The notes: a model not told the origin generated them from the letters alone. 28,683 bases of DNA from Apostichopus californicus (GCA_020650975.1 JAIPMN010013890.1:1-28683); one strand, 5' to 3'; positions 8,640-21,011 are shown, counted from the first letter of the stretch. Numbers and translations are program-made.

Positions 8640-11600
8640 AGCCATACTCCTGATTTATGTTGTAACAGAACGTTTAACTGACCCTGCATCTTACTGTACC
8701 AGCTCCCTGGTTTTATATAGACATTGACATGGATATGTTTTAAGTTGTTTTTGTTAGTGTGAGACGTGGGTCTTCCATGCATGACTTTAACACTAATAGA
8801 TATATTACTTTAAATTGTTGGTCTTGATCAAGTAATAGGCTAATCAAATTAAATTTAACTATTTCTATGGTATTTTGCGAAGTGGTCAAATGCACAGAAT
8901 GGTGATGGGGAAAACTTGGAAGTTAGTAATAGGAACAGATGTATGGCAAATTTGACTCTAAAAATGTATGTTAAGTTGGTTTTTATACTTTCGTAGTGTT
9001 CAACTCAAATAAAGTTGAGAATAAAGTCACTGGGTAGACGTTTTTATAAAAATAAATAAAGCTTAATGTTACGTTATAGGTTATATCTTTGACCAATCCA
9101 TATAATATGCACACATAACTGGATAGCCCTGCAACTAATTAAGATATGTAGTTATGTTGTTACAACCAATGAATGCTACTTACTAGTGATTAATTTATCG
9201 TTTAATTAAATTCAGACAATATTATGTACCACAAATTAATTGTCATGTTTTATTTATTGTTTCCAAACCATTAAAATCCTTGCCTACTCTCATCTAACCT
9301 GGTGTGATTTTGGTCAAATAAAGTAACATTTCGGTTCAAGGTCCTTATCTTTCCTTTTACGGCCAAGTTTGTTACCATCAGATATAAGAAACAACACAAA
9401 TATCCATTATGGTATTCTTCCTTTGGAATTAAATCTTGCTAATATATTTACTTTGTTCCTTAATATTCTTCAGGGGATTTGAAGGGTCACTTGCTTAAAT
9501 TATTATTTATCCATATTAGTGTATACGTGACTGACATAAGTGTATTGGTCCAGCAGGCTTAGATATAATGAAAGGACGGGTCTGGTGTTTAGTTAAAACC
9601 AATAAATTCTAGTATATTCTTCTGAATGGTAATGCTTGCCATGGTCTTGGTCATTTATATATGAAGGGAAGAGAAGCTATTTTCATTAATGAAATTGCAC
9701 GTGTTCCGATCTAATACTCTTTTTTGTCCTTCTTTTTTTTAGAGGGGAGGGAGAGGGGTGGTGATTATTGCATTCGTGTTAAATGGGAATCAATTAGAAA
9801 GTAGAACAAAACTCTGAAGTAGTTTGTGCAGCTCTACTAACTCGCTTTGTTGTTCTGTTGTACGGATACCATGGTAACCGAAACATATGCAATCACTTGA
9901 CTAAAAATGATTATAAGACACATATTCGTATTATTTACCTCGTGTTTTGAACAGACAAAAACATACATACATTATACGATTTTGAAGGAGTCAGGATCCG
10001 GGGTGGGGGGGGGGGGAGGGGTTGGAGTGGAGTATCTACGGTATGGTCGGTAACTGGTAATATGTTTTAAATATTAATCATTTGTCATCGGCTAATTGTT
10101 GATTGTATCTTGATATTTATCTTCAATTGTTAAGGATATTCTACTGCCACACCTGTACCTTCCAGCCTCATTCATTGGTTACTATTAGTGTCTAGGATTG
10201 GGTGGAGAGTTGAGGGCGCCAAATAATACAGGAAGAAATCACGTAAACTTGTGTATCACGTTGTTCCAAACGTAGAAACAAACTGATAAAATCTGGATGT
10301 AAACAGAAACACATATCTCTAAAATATATCTTTGTAATAAAATTCTGTAAGTAAATCATGAGCACTGGCATGGTAATTAACAACTGAGCAAATCATTTCA
10401 ACATTTAGTAGAACACTAGTAGCGTGTATGATTTTGAAAGAACATAATTGACATAACCGACACTGCTTAAATTGTCCAACATACCACTATACATCCTCGT
10501 GAAAACATTGGTATTCTTCTGAAACAAAACTTAGCTGTAGTAAAAATGAATGAATTTAACAAATGTCCTAATCAAATAATGTCTTTACCTAAAGGAATAT
10601 AATGAACATATCCCGCTTTAACTCCACCGTCTCGATGTACATTAAATATGAAATCGTAGAATGTTCTCAATCATGTTGCACCGTTCTTGTTTATGTTCTT
10701 TTAATGTCGCGGCAAATTTTCATCATGGCACATACAACAGTCGTAAAAAAAGTCCGTTTAGCCGACCCAGTAGCTTACTGTAGCTGCCCTTGTATATTTT
10801 TCTTTGTAGCAGGCTCCTTGGTTTTCACTGGTTATAGTGATATTTTCGTTTTCTCCGGTGTTAGGAGAAGTTGGTCTTCCATTAACTAAAGCTGTCTATT
10901 ACGTCATAGGTTGTAACTGTGACCAAACCATTAACTATTCGCAGAATTATTGGATCCCTGCACTTACTAAGATATCTAAATATGATGTGACAATCACGTG
11001 ACTGCTCCTAATCAGTGAATTATTTGTAGTTGATCTAGATTTAGACAATTTGTGTCCCTCACATTTATTGTCATTAATATTAGTTTGTTAAAAATCTTTC
11101 TTGAATCTTTCCTGGTGGACTCAGGTAACATCATGTTTTCAAGTCCTTTGCATTCCCTTCACAGTCAAGTTTACATACCAGCAGATTGTAGCAAAAACAG
11201 CACAAAGTACAGACATTGTAAAAGCCTACTTTTGCTGCTCTTATTTCTAAGTTCAATCTTATTCAATTATTAACTCAAATTTATCAAGGTAAATGTTTCT
11301 GCGACGGTTCCACCTAAACTGATGTGTATAAAACATTAAATACCTGTAGATTCTAGGTCAGAAATTAGGATGAACTAGTCATGTAACGGATGGTGACCGA
11401 TGCAAAGCAGCGCGAGGTAACTTTGTTCTTTGCATGGTTTTAAAATCATATCAGAAACTGGTTTCATTACCTATCATTTGTGTTTGGAGTGCATATGTAA
11501 ACAACATTGCTTGTGAACATCAGACTCACCGTTATCCATAGAGCAAATGCTGGACATTTTGTGCGATTTATATGAATGAAGGAACAGGTGAAACGATTAT

Positions 11601-14600
11601 TGATAAAATGAAATAAAATTGAAGACTATTTTGTAAATTGTGAAAATAATGTATTCGTGATTTGGAATAAACTGTAGAAAAATATCTTGCAAATATATAT
11701 ATTTGTAGTGGTACCAGATTTGCTCTGTGGAGTAAATCATTACCGATGTTTCGGTTGAGCTGTGATTAAATCACTTTCCACGCACATTTACACAACAAGA
11801 CCATAATACCAGTTAGAATGTGAGGGCAATTATACTACTGCTTCGTTCTGTTGTCTAGATACCATGGTAACCAAAGAACTGGACACGTAATTTGTGACGC
11901 TGTATACGTACACATTGTTCAAAAGATCACCCACATGAATCTGAATGTTATCAAGATACTGTGTCACGGATATAAATATTCTAAGCCTTTGTCGTATATT
12001 GCTTTCTGCATTTTGTTAAAAGCATCTTAGATGTACAGTAGACTCTCCTTTGTAGAAACTGGATGATCCGTTTACAGCAACGGTTGGATGACAAGACTAA
12101 CTTAACGAATGTAACATTAACATAGCTGGTTTCGGTTACATTATCAACTTAATCGACATCAAATAGCACTTAACAGTTTACATCAGTTTGATGAATTATT
12201 ATAATTTTGATAGATGCTTGAACTCATGTGAAATCTGGTTGCTTTTAAACCAGCATCGGAACTTAAATCAGACCTATTACATATGTCATAATATATGTAC
12301 ATACTACGGTAGCTTCACCTTCTTATACATGTAAGAATTGGGGCTGACGTTGTTTCTATTCTCATCGCCTGCTGATGCTAATTACAAGCGGCCAGATTCA
12401 TAGTTCCTACTATAATATTGCTATACCGTTGTAAAATAACATGTACACTAAGAGCTTCCGTAAGAAATATTTAGCTCGAATCTATCACAAACGCCCGATA
12501 TATTTTCATTTCATTACCGTTATCACCAGTATAAATATCAAATAATCAAACATGAGAACCAAAGACTACGAAATACAAAAATATGTAAGAAAAGAAAAGT
12601 AAACATTTAATAAATACTTGAAAACCGATGTTACTAAAACTAATCTAAAAAAAGGGGTTCAAGTCACTCTGTTTGAATAAAATATACAGCAAAGCAAAGA
12701 AAATGATTTCTGAATGGCTTTATTTCATTTTTCGGCAAGATATTAGGATTGTGTACATTTCTTTTGGCTTTAACTAAAATACCCTTAGGTGCAGGATAGT
12801 GGGTGTTCCATGTGAATAGTTAATGTCTTCTCAATACAATAGGAATTGTCCAATCAAACGCTAAAAGGAATAATTAGTTAACGGAAGAGCTGTAAATGTT
12901 ACAGATTATAATTTTGAGAATTTTTAATCTGATTTTATCTTTTTGATACACCGTTATCGATGAATGAATTATCCCTCGAGACCAAAATAGTATAAGCAAT
13001 GCTCTAACTGAAACCTCACCCTTGACGAGGGATTTGTCTTAAATACAGACAAAGCTGATTTACAGATACAACTGTCTGGTATAACAGACAACACATAGTC
13101 ATATAGTGTATTGTTATAGGTATTCTATTGCAGTCGCTATGGACTAAGACATGTTTGGTAACATGAATGAAATGTTACAGTATGAAAAGCTATATAGACT
13201 TCAAACTAGTCTTGGTGATTTTCTAACTTTAAGATATGAAAACTGACATGATATGGGCGCAATGATACATGTTGTCAAGTGTCTAGTCCTGTGAGACTCA
13301 CAGTTTACGTTATAACGCCTTGTGACGATATTACGAAGTTTGATCACCATTTCATCATCCCAAGCTTTCTATTTTGTTCAACTTTCTGTTGCGGCTAGAA
13401 AACCACTTTTCATATTTTACTGTAAACTGTCCCTACTCCGATCTTTCAACACCCTTTCATCTGACATGGAACCATATTCATGTGTTCCTAAGTCAGCCAT
13501 ATCCGTTGTTGTATTATATTATTTATTTAACATAAAACGAAACCTTATACAACCATAACTGTTTAGATGAATGTGTGCGCATTAATGAAGTGGTAATTCA
13601 TGTTATATCACAAATCGCACTTTAGACATTATTCTAATTCAGTAAACTTGAACCCAATTAAAGAAAATCGGTCATAAAAATATATGCATTGCTTAATTAT
13701 CGTAATAGCATACTTTCTCTGGTTTGGTTTGGTTTGATTTGATATTTTTAATTATTATATCAATGATTAAAAAATCATTTCATTAGAGATTCTAATGGGG
13801 GGGGGGGAGGGGCTAGGTCCCCATACTGAAGAAACGATAATTATTTTGAATAAATGTTCATTTGTCCAATGACGAGGAGGTATTTGTCCAGGATGTATAT
13901 AATGTACAATACAACGTAAACGTCAGAAACCCTTGTGACGAGGTATGGTACTAAAAAAGGGGGCATTAAACAACAATAAATGAAGTATACCTTCCACGCT
14001 CGTACTCCAGCACTTTCGTCCTATATCCTAATTATTGTTGTCCTTCTTTCTCTTTGTGTAGCCCCCCCCCCCCCATGTGTCCTCCTTACAGAAGTAATTT
14101 CCTTGTGAATCAATGAACATTCTCAATTTTTAAATAGAGAATATTCAGACAGATTAAAACATATAAAGCGAAATGAATCTATCGTGCTTCCAGTGTCTCT
14201 CTTCCACACCCTCTCAGTAGAAACGTTTTATTGGTGAAAATATCGATGCATACTTTTCATCTCTAGAATCTTTACGTATGACGTCACTTCACGCAGCAAT
14301 ACAACAGTTAGTAAATGTTACTCGGTTCTAATAGTTTCAGTTGTAATGGGATTTGAGGGATCCCTATTGATTATATTTTATTATTTATTTAGATTAATGT
14401 ATATATACTTGACTGACATAAATGCGTGGTTCCAATATGATTATATATAAAAGGGCAGATCTGGTTTTAACTTGAAACAAAGAAACAAGTTTGTTTTTGA
14501 GGTAGATTTCATCAATTAGATGTACGTTAACATATTAGCAAATTAAAAGAGAGGTGACTACTTAAACGTTTAACTAATAGATTAAATTTAAGGTTGATAT

Positions 14601-15000
14601 TTAACTTTCAAGAAACGTCTTTTTGTACCATCCTCTATATGTACAGTACTATGAATAAGCAGCAGCATTATGATACCAAAAACTAATAATGGTTAAAAAT
14701 ATTTGCATTATTTCTTTCGTCTTTTGAATAAATACTGTGTATAAAAATAGGTTCTTAAGGAGCCTGGGCCAGAAAGGGGGAGAGGTGGGGTGTTCAAAGT
14801 AACTGGTAATGTGGTTGAATTTTAAACAATTACCACCCGGTAAATTAACTATTGTAGCTTCATAAATATATTTGAGCGCTGACGATACTATAATGCAACA
14901 TCCTGGCCTTCTATCCTCACATGGTTCCTATTGTTATTAGTACTCTTTCCATCAGAACTATTCAATACGTATGAATCTTATAGTATAAAAAACACTCTGA
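8640..15000. repeat. Old diverged duplications within the large intron
   Basis: By eye, three stretches are related in the same order and orientation. From 8675, GTTTAACTGACCC..CATCTTACTGTA matches GTTTAGCCGACCC..TAGCTTACTGTAG from 10758. From 9078, GGTTATATCTTTGACCAA matches GGTTGTAACTGTGACCAA from 10909. GATACCATGGTAACC recurs at about 9865 and 11858. From about 9520 (TGACTGACATAA) and 10050 (AACTGGTAAT), matches appear at about 14410 and 14803. The copies differ at perhaps a quarter to a third of positions, so the boundaries are approximate. Runs of 12 G (10005), 11 G (13797) and 13 C (14062) punctuate the region. No coding exon was identified. Confidence 0.5.
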
Positions 15001-16286
15001 TGCTATTGAGTAATTTTTTCCTGATTCCGAGCCGAGTCCGATACTACTTGGTGAAAGTATGGTACTTTCGAGTCCAAACAGAGTTCTTTAGAGTATATGA
15101 GCAACTCAAACCAAGTCCGAGTCCAGTTAACATAGAGATAATGCAATACAGAGCTCACTGGTCTGAGAAATATACAGAGCGTATTGGTTACTATAACAAA
15201 CTGATAATTTCCAAATTAATAAACCGTCAACCCTTCTTGGTCTAAATTTGCCTAAGATGGAACATAGAGTGAGGTAAAGTTTGAATAGTCTTATATGAAA
15301 TAACATACATTTACCACTTTACAATGCGTTTTCCTGTTGATACATGTATAATGTTATGGGTATAATAGTTTATGTAGTGTATACTGTATATGTATGTTTT
15401 ATTGAAGAAATAATTGCAATGTGTATACTGTGTTTACACTGCAATGACTAAAGGATCAAAGCAAGGATGGAAATATTTATTCATGAAATAATTATTTACA
15501 AACTTCAAATATCAAATACGCACGTGACATGGCAAATATGGAAGAAATAAACTATTGAAGGGTTAATGTAATTCCAGGATATTTCATGAAATTTGTCAAC
15601 AATAACAGATCTACACTGATCTCAAATCTATTTGAACTATCGTTATCTTTCTTTGTTACTGCTCTTCGATATTTTTCAACTGCAACTCCCAAACTTTCAT
15701 TGATATCATTAAAAAAATGCCTACGGTATACGATAGCAACATATCATATAAGATGAAGTTGGGGGGGGGGGGTAGGGAGAGTAACCAAAATACTGCTTCG
15801 TGGGATATTCAAGATTATTCATTGTTTGTACATTCCATCGATTCAACCACGAGGTTGAATCGTATAAATAAAAAGTAGAACATATAAATATATCTTTGAA
15901 TACTGCCCTCCTTTGCCTTCTCGTCATCCTCTCGCCCATGGTATCAATCTGATCATCTCAGTAAGAAGTTCATCATTATGACGTCACTCAGTATGTAATG
16001 GTGTTACTCAGTACTTGATAACGGGTTTAAAACTAATGTTGTCTTCCCTATAAAGCTGATGTGTGTATTTATGTTATTAAGTCCATGCATCTTACAGTGA
16101 CGAGTCTGTCTCTTATAGTGACTTAATTGTGTTCAACACAGATGTGCGTTTACCTGCCAGGAATAGTTGACTGCGATACATGTGAACATTTATCATTCTA
16201 ACTTATACATTTTTTACTTCGGCTGATCATGTTTTCCTGATTACAATTTCAAAATCTCATGATAATATACTTTCTCTTCCTTTCAG
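15001..16286. other. Intronic stretch without supported gene
   Basis: A 104-codon open frame around 14931-15245 lacks an ATG and contains a GAGTCC-rich repeated segment, so I do not call it. A 12-G run lies at 15761-15772, a perfect hairpin at 15839-15862, and a CRE palindrome at 15979-15986. Confidence 0.45.
15839..15862. repeat. Perfect 10-bp hairpin
   Basis: CGATTCAACC and its exact complement GGTTGAATCG are separated by ACGA. No terminator or RNA gene context is apparent. Confidence 0.75.
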
Positions 16287-16322
16287 GCTTGCGACGGGTT
16301 GGGCGATCTACCAGGAGAAGAG
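16287..16322 (+). CDS. 36-nt micro-exon of the plus-strand gene
   Basis: The splice signals are strong on both sides: acceptor CTCTTCCTTTCAG, then 36 nt, then donor GAG|GTAAGAG. The exon is exactly 12 codons and reads ACDGLGDLPGEE in phase 0 at both ends, so it could be skipped or included without changing the frame. It joins in frame to the upstream 6679 exon (ending ..GQWQ) and to the downstream 18127 exon (starting DDSES). The short, acidic, glycine-rich peptide looks like a linker, not a folded domain. The function is unknown. Confidence 0.6.
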
Positions 16323-18126
16323 GTAAGAGAGACATAGATGCATGTTCCTGTTAATTAGTAACGGTAATTTAGTAACAGGCAGGAGATGTCAATCACTGTA
16401 GAAAAAAATAAATAAGATTAAAGATTATTATAATTTGATTCTCATCAGGCAGGAAAGATTTTTAATTGATGTGTATCGAACAGGGAATTTAGATTTATAT
16501 CACGTAATGCTGATAGCCTTTTAATAGACTTTTAATTACTACAAGGTTTAGGTAGATTGTCTAAAAAAAATGTCCAAAACTAGACTATGTTACCCAAAGT
16601 TTGATGAAATTTGAATTAGCCCGTCCCTCTGCATAGACGTCTTTGGTCCACCAACTATTCTTCGGCGGATATATTGCGTATATAGACATCTTAGCCATAA
16701 CTGTAAGGTGTAACCACGGCGATGCAGGAACAATATTGATTAATATACCTAGATTTGTAGCTTTTTTCATTTTCATTGATAAATGAAGCAATGGATGTCG
16801 AACATTACACCGTCAAAAACGTTTAAAATATTGTCATATTCAACTGCCATTTTCACCTTTTAAGGTCCGGATTGCCATCGTTATTAATTGAGAATCGCTA
16901 ATACTTTTCCTGTACAGAGAAACTAACCATATACTAATTAGAAATATAAAGTAGGTAGAACGTGTTTTACGAGACATTCATTCATTTTTTTCAGAATAGA
17001 AATATGAGAATATAAATACATAAACCTTTCATCGTTTTCCTTTATTTTTGCAACTCATATGGGCAATGTTAGATTCATGTCCATTTTTAAGTCCAAACAA
17101 TAGAGCGAAAATGAGCAGTTAAAACAACTATATCTGTCAAATAATTTGCAACACATGACACCAAACCTGCTTCAGTTTCGTATGTTCTACAATGTGCGAC
17201 AGTTTCAACTATATTGATATCTCGTTTCAAGCAAAAGTACGTCAAACTTCTCATAATTCCATCTCTTTACCCCATTTTCGCTACCTGCATATTTATGGCA
17301 ATGTGGAATCTCCGTCCTTCTCCCAGGGATATAAACAACATATATATTAGCATAATGTAATGTTTAGTTTGGGGTTGGCACTGCCACTAGCCTTCTAGGT
17401 GACTTTACTTTTCTGGTCACATAATTGATTGTTAACCGGAAGTAACCAGGGATGTGATAACCTTTTTTAAAATTGATATCCAGCAACAACAAAAGTAACC
17501 ACCATGACTTGCAAAATTCTAACAAAATTAACAATAAGAAGGCCCTATTTAGAATAAACATCAATTTGAGATTACTTTAACGTGCGTTAAATATGCTTAA
17601 CGTTATTGAAGAAGTTAGTGCATGTCTGCAATTTTACCCATTTGGTTCTTTGTATTTGGAGGAAACGGAAACTCGCAATACATGAATTTGTTCCAATCTT
17701 GTAATTGTTTGTAACTATATAATGTTGGCAGTGCGTTATAAATGAGAGTTCAAAGTGCCTCCAAATAAATATTGGAGTCTCAAAAGTTTGTGTTTTCAGT
17801 ATTATTGATGAACGTGGAGGACTGGCTAAGGGTGAAAAAGGAAAAGCGGAAAACACGAACCACTCTTGCGTTTAAACCGTAAACGTGTTTGAGTCTTGTT
17901 AAAATATCAGTGTCACAATTCGTGCGCTTCTTAATGGATGTTAATTATGAAAATATTCCGTGTTTAATTGCGCTTTCAATCTGACCAGAGGACAGCTGCA
18001 GGGTGAAAGAAAACTATTCAGAAATCTGCGTACAGGAATAACAGGCAGATAGATATAGCGCACTTTAATAAGGATGACCTTTGTTTTATTTAGTTATGTA
18101 TGATTATTTGTTTCTCATTCCTGCAG
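16323..18126 (+). other. Intron between micro-exons
   Basis: The intron is about 1.8 kb and AT-rich. Minus-strand open frames near 16585-16791 and 17364-17856 have no ATG or domain support and no splice context, and are treated as chance frames. No repeat element was recognised. Confidence 0.5.
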
Positions 18127-18171
18127 GATGACAGCGAATCTAGTTCATCGGAAGATGATACGGATGAAGAA
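18127..18171 (+). CDS. 45-nt acidic micro-exon of the plus-strand gene
   Basis: Acceptor TTCTCATTCCTGCAG is followed by exactly 15 codons reading DDSESSSSEDDTDEE, then a strong donor GAA|GTAAGAA. It is phase 0 at both ends, like its neighbours. Eight of the 15 residues are Asp or Glu and five are Ser, and several Ser and Thr residues sit next to acidic residues in casein-kinase-2-like contexts. With the following exon it forms a highly acidic, probably disordered tract. The host protein is not identified. Confidence 0.62.
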
Positions 18172-18740
18172 GTAAGAATATCGAATATTTCATTTTCAGT
18201 TTTTCTCATACTAAGTTTTATTCCATAAGTAAACAACAGTTTATCTTCGTGAGACAGCCGTACAATTAGTTATATACAACATGAATATGAAGGTCATCAA
18301 TAGAGGGCAGTTGAAAACAAAGCTCGTCAAATCTTCAAGATCAACGTAAATAAACAATATATGTAAAAATGGAATTGTCTGAGGGGAGTTCGTGATAATT
18401 GCTGATAATTTACTATCAAATGTTCCTTTTTATATGTATATAGCCACATGTCAGCCTACGTCTGTTGAGTAAATGGAATGTTGTTGTCTCACTGGTTGCT
18501 TGCCTCTTGAATTGCAAACAAGCTGATGTTGTATATTGCTTATAATATCGAGCTTAGAATGAATTCAAAGTGAGCTAATAAAAACAATTACAATTTTAAT
18601 GATCTTATAACGGATCTTACACTGTTCATCCTGAGTAACTGTTCAAATGCTTTGGCAATTATTCTTAACAGTAATTGACTGATAGCAAGAATAATGGTGT
18701 AATATTTCATAATGATATTTAAAGTGGAACTACTTGATAA
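18172..18740 (+). other. Intron segment before the MITE
   Basis: AT-rich, with no coding or RNA signal seen. Confidence 0.5.
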
Positions 18741-18748
18741 AGGGAGCT

Positions 18749-19159
18749 ACGAAAGCTTTAAAGTGCCATCAACATAGACAACTTTGCCCAAATAAGTTGA
18801 TATTTTCAGTAAATTGTTTAGATAACGAGATAAGATCTAATCAGTAAAATGTTGGAATGCTCAGTTGCTTTAACTGAGCAGTTTCTGCGAAATGTTTTAT
18901 TTGACAACTGATCAGATCAGATTGAATGAAGTGAACAATTGAACATTTTGCAGAAAAATGTCGAATTGACGAGATATGATAAGTTGTCAATTAAAAATTT
19001 TGCAGAAAATTTTTCAATTGCTCAGTAAAAGCAACTGAGCAATCCAACATTTTTCTGATTTTTGATTAGATATTATCTTGTCATCTTAACAATTTACTGG
19101 AAAATGTCAACTTTTGGGGAAACGTTTTTCATATGTTGATGGCACTTTTAAGCTTCCGT
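18749..19159. mobile_element. MITE: 411-bp hairpin with 8-bp target duplication
   Basis: AGGGAGCT occurs directly on both sides (18741-18748 and 19160-19167), an 8-bp target duplication. The element begins ACGAAAGCTTTAAAGTGCC and ends with the near-complement GGCACTTTTAAGCTTCCGT. The inverted similarity continues inward for about 150-170 bp per arm, including CAGTAAATTGTT, AATGTTGGA.TGCTCAG and a nested TTGACAACT segment, so nearly the whole element folds back. There is no transposase. An 8-bp duplication fits hAT or Merlin superfamilies, but the terminal bases do not clearly match either. Arm divergence (roughly 15-25% by eye) implies an old insertion. Confidence 0.8.
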
Positions 19160-19167
19160 AGGGAGCT

Positions 19168-19779
19168 GATTTATGAATGATAAAAGTAATTTCTGATAGT
19201 GTAGCGATCGAGCGTAATCCGAAGATGAAAATCGTATCGAGTTCACTGTTGCTTGTTTTCAGTCTGGACCGTCTCCGAATTTCTTAATAACCTCAACATT
19301 TTATAATAAAAGTTTGAAATGATCGAAATTGATAGAAGAAATAACTGTATCTTGTCAATCAACTTAAAGAGTATATATTGAGTGGTTTTCCTAGAAATAT
19401 TCGACTAAGCTGATTCTACAATATTGCAGTATGAATAGAGCAAAGTAAAACGACAATTATATGGAAGAGTATTTTAGTACATGCGATTATGTGTGAGAAT
19501 GAATTAAACGGTGACTGTAGACAGCAGTATTGTCTTAATATGGTAAAGTCCACTAACAAAGAGAAAATGATTGCTCATTTTATTGCTGTTGATGTGTTAT
19601 ATATATTCACCTATAAGCTAAGCCTCTGGAATGCTCTGTTAAAGTTATATGAATTATGACGTCGACATCTCGGTTATGCTATTTGTTTATAAATATTGAT
19701 AGAACTTAACCAAAACAGGTTATTTTCACTTTATATAAACAATAGAGCACCCTTGGATGGCATCCAATACCATTTGACC
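19168..19779 (+). other. Intron segment between MITE and minisatellite
   Basis: No gene or repeat was recognised. Confidence 0.5.
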
Positions 19780-20078
19780 TTGACAATGGTATGTTTCCTT
19801 CATTGACAATGGTATGTTTTCCCCATTGACAATGGTATGTTTTCCTCATTGACAATGCTATGTTTTCCTCATTGACAATGGTATGTTTTCCCCATTGACA
19901 ATGGTATGTTTTCTTCATTGACAATGGTATGTTTTCCCTATTGACAATGGTATGTTTTCCTCATTGAAAATGGTATATTTTCCTTATTGACAATGGTTTG
20001 TTTTCATCTTTGACAATGGTAATTTTTCCTAATTGACAATGGTATGTTTTCCTCATTGACAATGGTTAGTTTTCCCCA
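19780..20078. repeat. 23-bp minisatellite, 13 units with exact period
   Basis: TTGACAATGG recurs at 19780, 19803, 19826, 19849, 19872, 19895, 19918, 19941, 19964, 19987, 20010, 20033 and 20056, always 23 bp apart, with only base substitutions (one unit has TTGAAAATGG). The unit is roughly TTGACAATGGTATGTTTTCCTCA. The last units diverge most. It lies in the intron about 150 bp before the 20231 exon. A minus-strand frame stays open across part of it but is a by-product of the repeat. Confidence 0.92.
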
Positions 20079-20230
20079 TTGCGTTTTGGATTGCATCTGA
20101 GGAACTCCCCTAAGGGTCTGTACATCCAGTCACTTAGATTGATGAGCCTCGGCATACGGGACTGTTAAGGAGCTGTATATATTAAACTTAAACTAAAAGT
20201 TTTTTTTTTATTTCTACTTCTGTTACGAAG

Positions 20231-20377
20231 ACCTCTAATGATGATAATGATGGTGGTGGCGGTGATGATGATGATGATGATGGTGATGGTGGTGAAGATG
20301 ATGAGCAAGACGAACATACCGTTGACGTAACCACTAGTCATTACAACCAAGCGACAGAAAGCAGGGCTACACCAGAT
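20231..20377 (+). CDS. 147-nt acidic exon of the plus-strand gene
   Basis: A T-rich tract ending in GTTACGAAG precedes 49 codons in phase 0, followed by donor GAT|GTGAGTAAA. The peptide starts TSNDDNDGGGGDDDDDD, continues with GDGGEDDEQDEHTVDV, and ends TTSHYNQATESRATPD. The GAT/GGT triplet stretch is a coding microsatellite likely to vary in length. The exon continues the acidic tract of the 18127 exon and is also symmetric phase 0. The acceptor has a weaker pyrimidine tract than the other exons. A damaged copy of its 3' part and donor lies at 21012-21084. The next exon downstream was not found before the LINE. Confidence 0.58.
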
Positions 20378-20405
20378 GTGAGTAAATAGATATGTAGTAC
20401 CAGAG

Positions 20406-20660
20406 AAACTATGAGTGTCCGCAAGGGGTGGGGGAATTTAGGAGTTTTCCCCCTCCCCTTGGAATATGACAGTAATCAACATATGAGCAAGAAGAAGTCA
20501 AAAGTTTAGTCTTAATATGTTATAGTCCGATAAACTATGAGAGTGCGTAAAGGGTGGAGGAATTGAGGGGGCATTTCCCCTCCCCTTTGAATATGACAGT
20601 AGTCAAAATATGAGCAATAATAAGGCAGAAGTTTAGTCTTTATATGTTATAGTCCAATAA
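20406..20660. repeat. Two tandem copies of a 126-bp unit
   Basis: AAACTATGAG starts at 20406 and again at 20532. Both copies run through a G-rich then C-rich block, GAATATGACAGTA.TCAA, TATGAGCAA and AGTTTAGTCTT to TATAGTCC.ATAAA. The G-rich block and the CCCCTCCCCTT block that follows within each unit are complementary and could form a hairpin. Confidence 0.88.
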
Positions 20661-21011
20661 AACAAAAACATGTAGCAACCCTTCGGAGGCTCACCTATTT
20701 ATGAAATTTGTTTTGGTCCTGTGGCAATATTTCTGAGCAGTTTATCCATTCGTTTGTTCTTTCCTTGCCTTTTGCTCCTTGTTAGCAGACATAGTTTGAG
20801 TTGTACACATTTGTTTGAGAAAAAAAAATAAAGGTAAATGAAATGTAACCATTTTTTAAATGAACAATAAAAATTGTTTGAAATAAATTTGAAAAGTCAA
20901 AGGCCTATAGTTGTGTTCTTGAATACTTAAAATTCAGAGCTGCGTTTTCAGTATCTTTAAACCAGAATGCAAAATTATATTGAGGTTGCATGGATGACTT
21001 CATCGTAACAG

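Noticed and set aside
14931-15245. 104-codon plus-strand open frame
   Set aside because: No ATG start, no recognised domain, contains a GAGTCC-type repeat, and overlaps a diverged duplicated segment.
19706-19924. 72-codon minus-strand frame with repeated HCQWGKHTIVNE-like phrases
   Set aside because: A by-product of the 23-bp minisatellite; the frame does not continue through the whole array.
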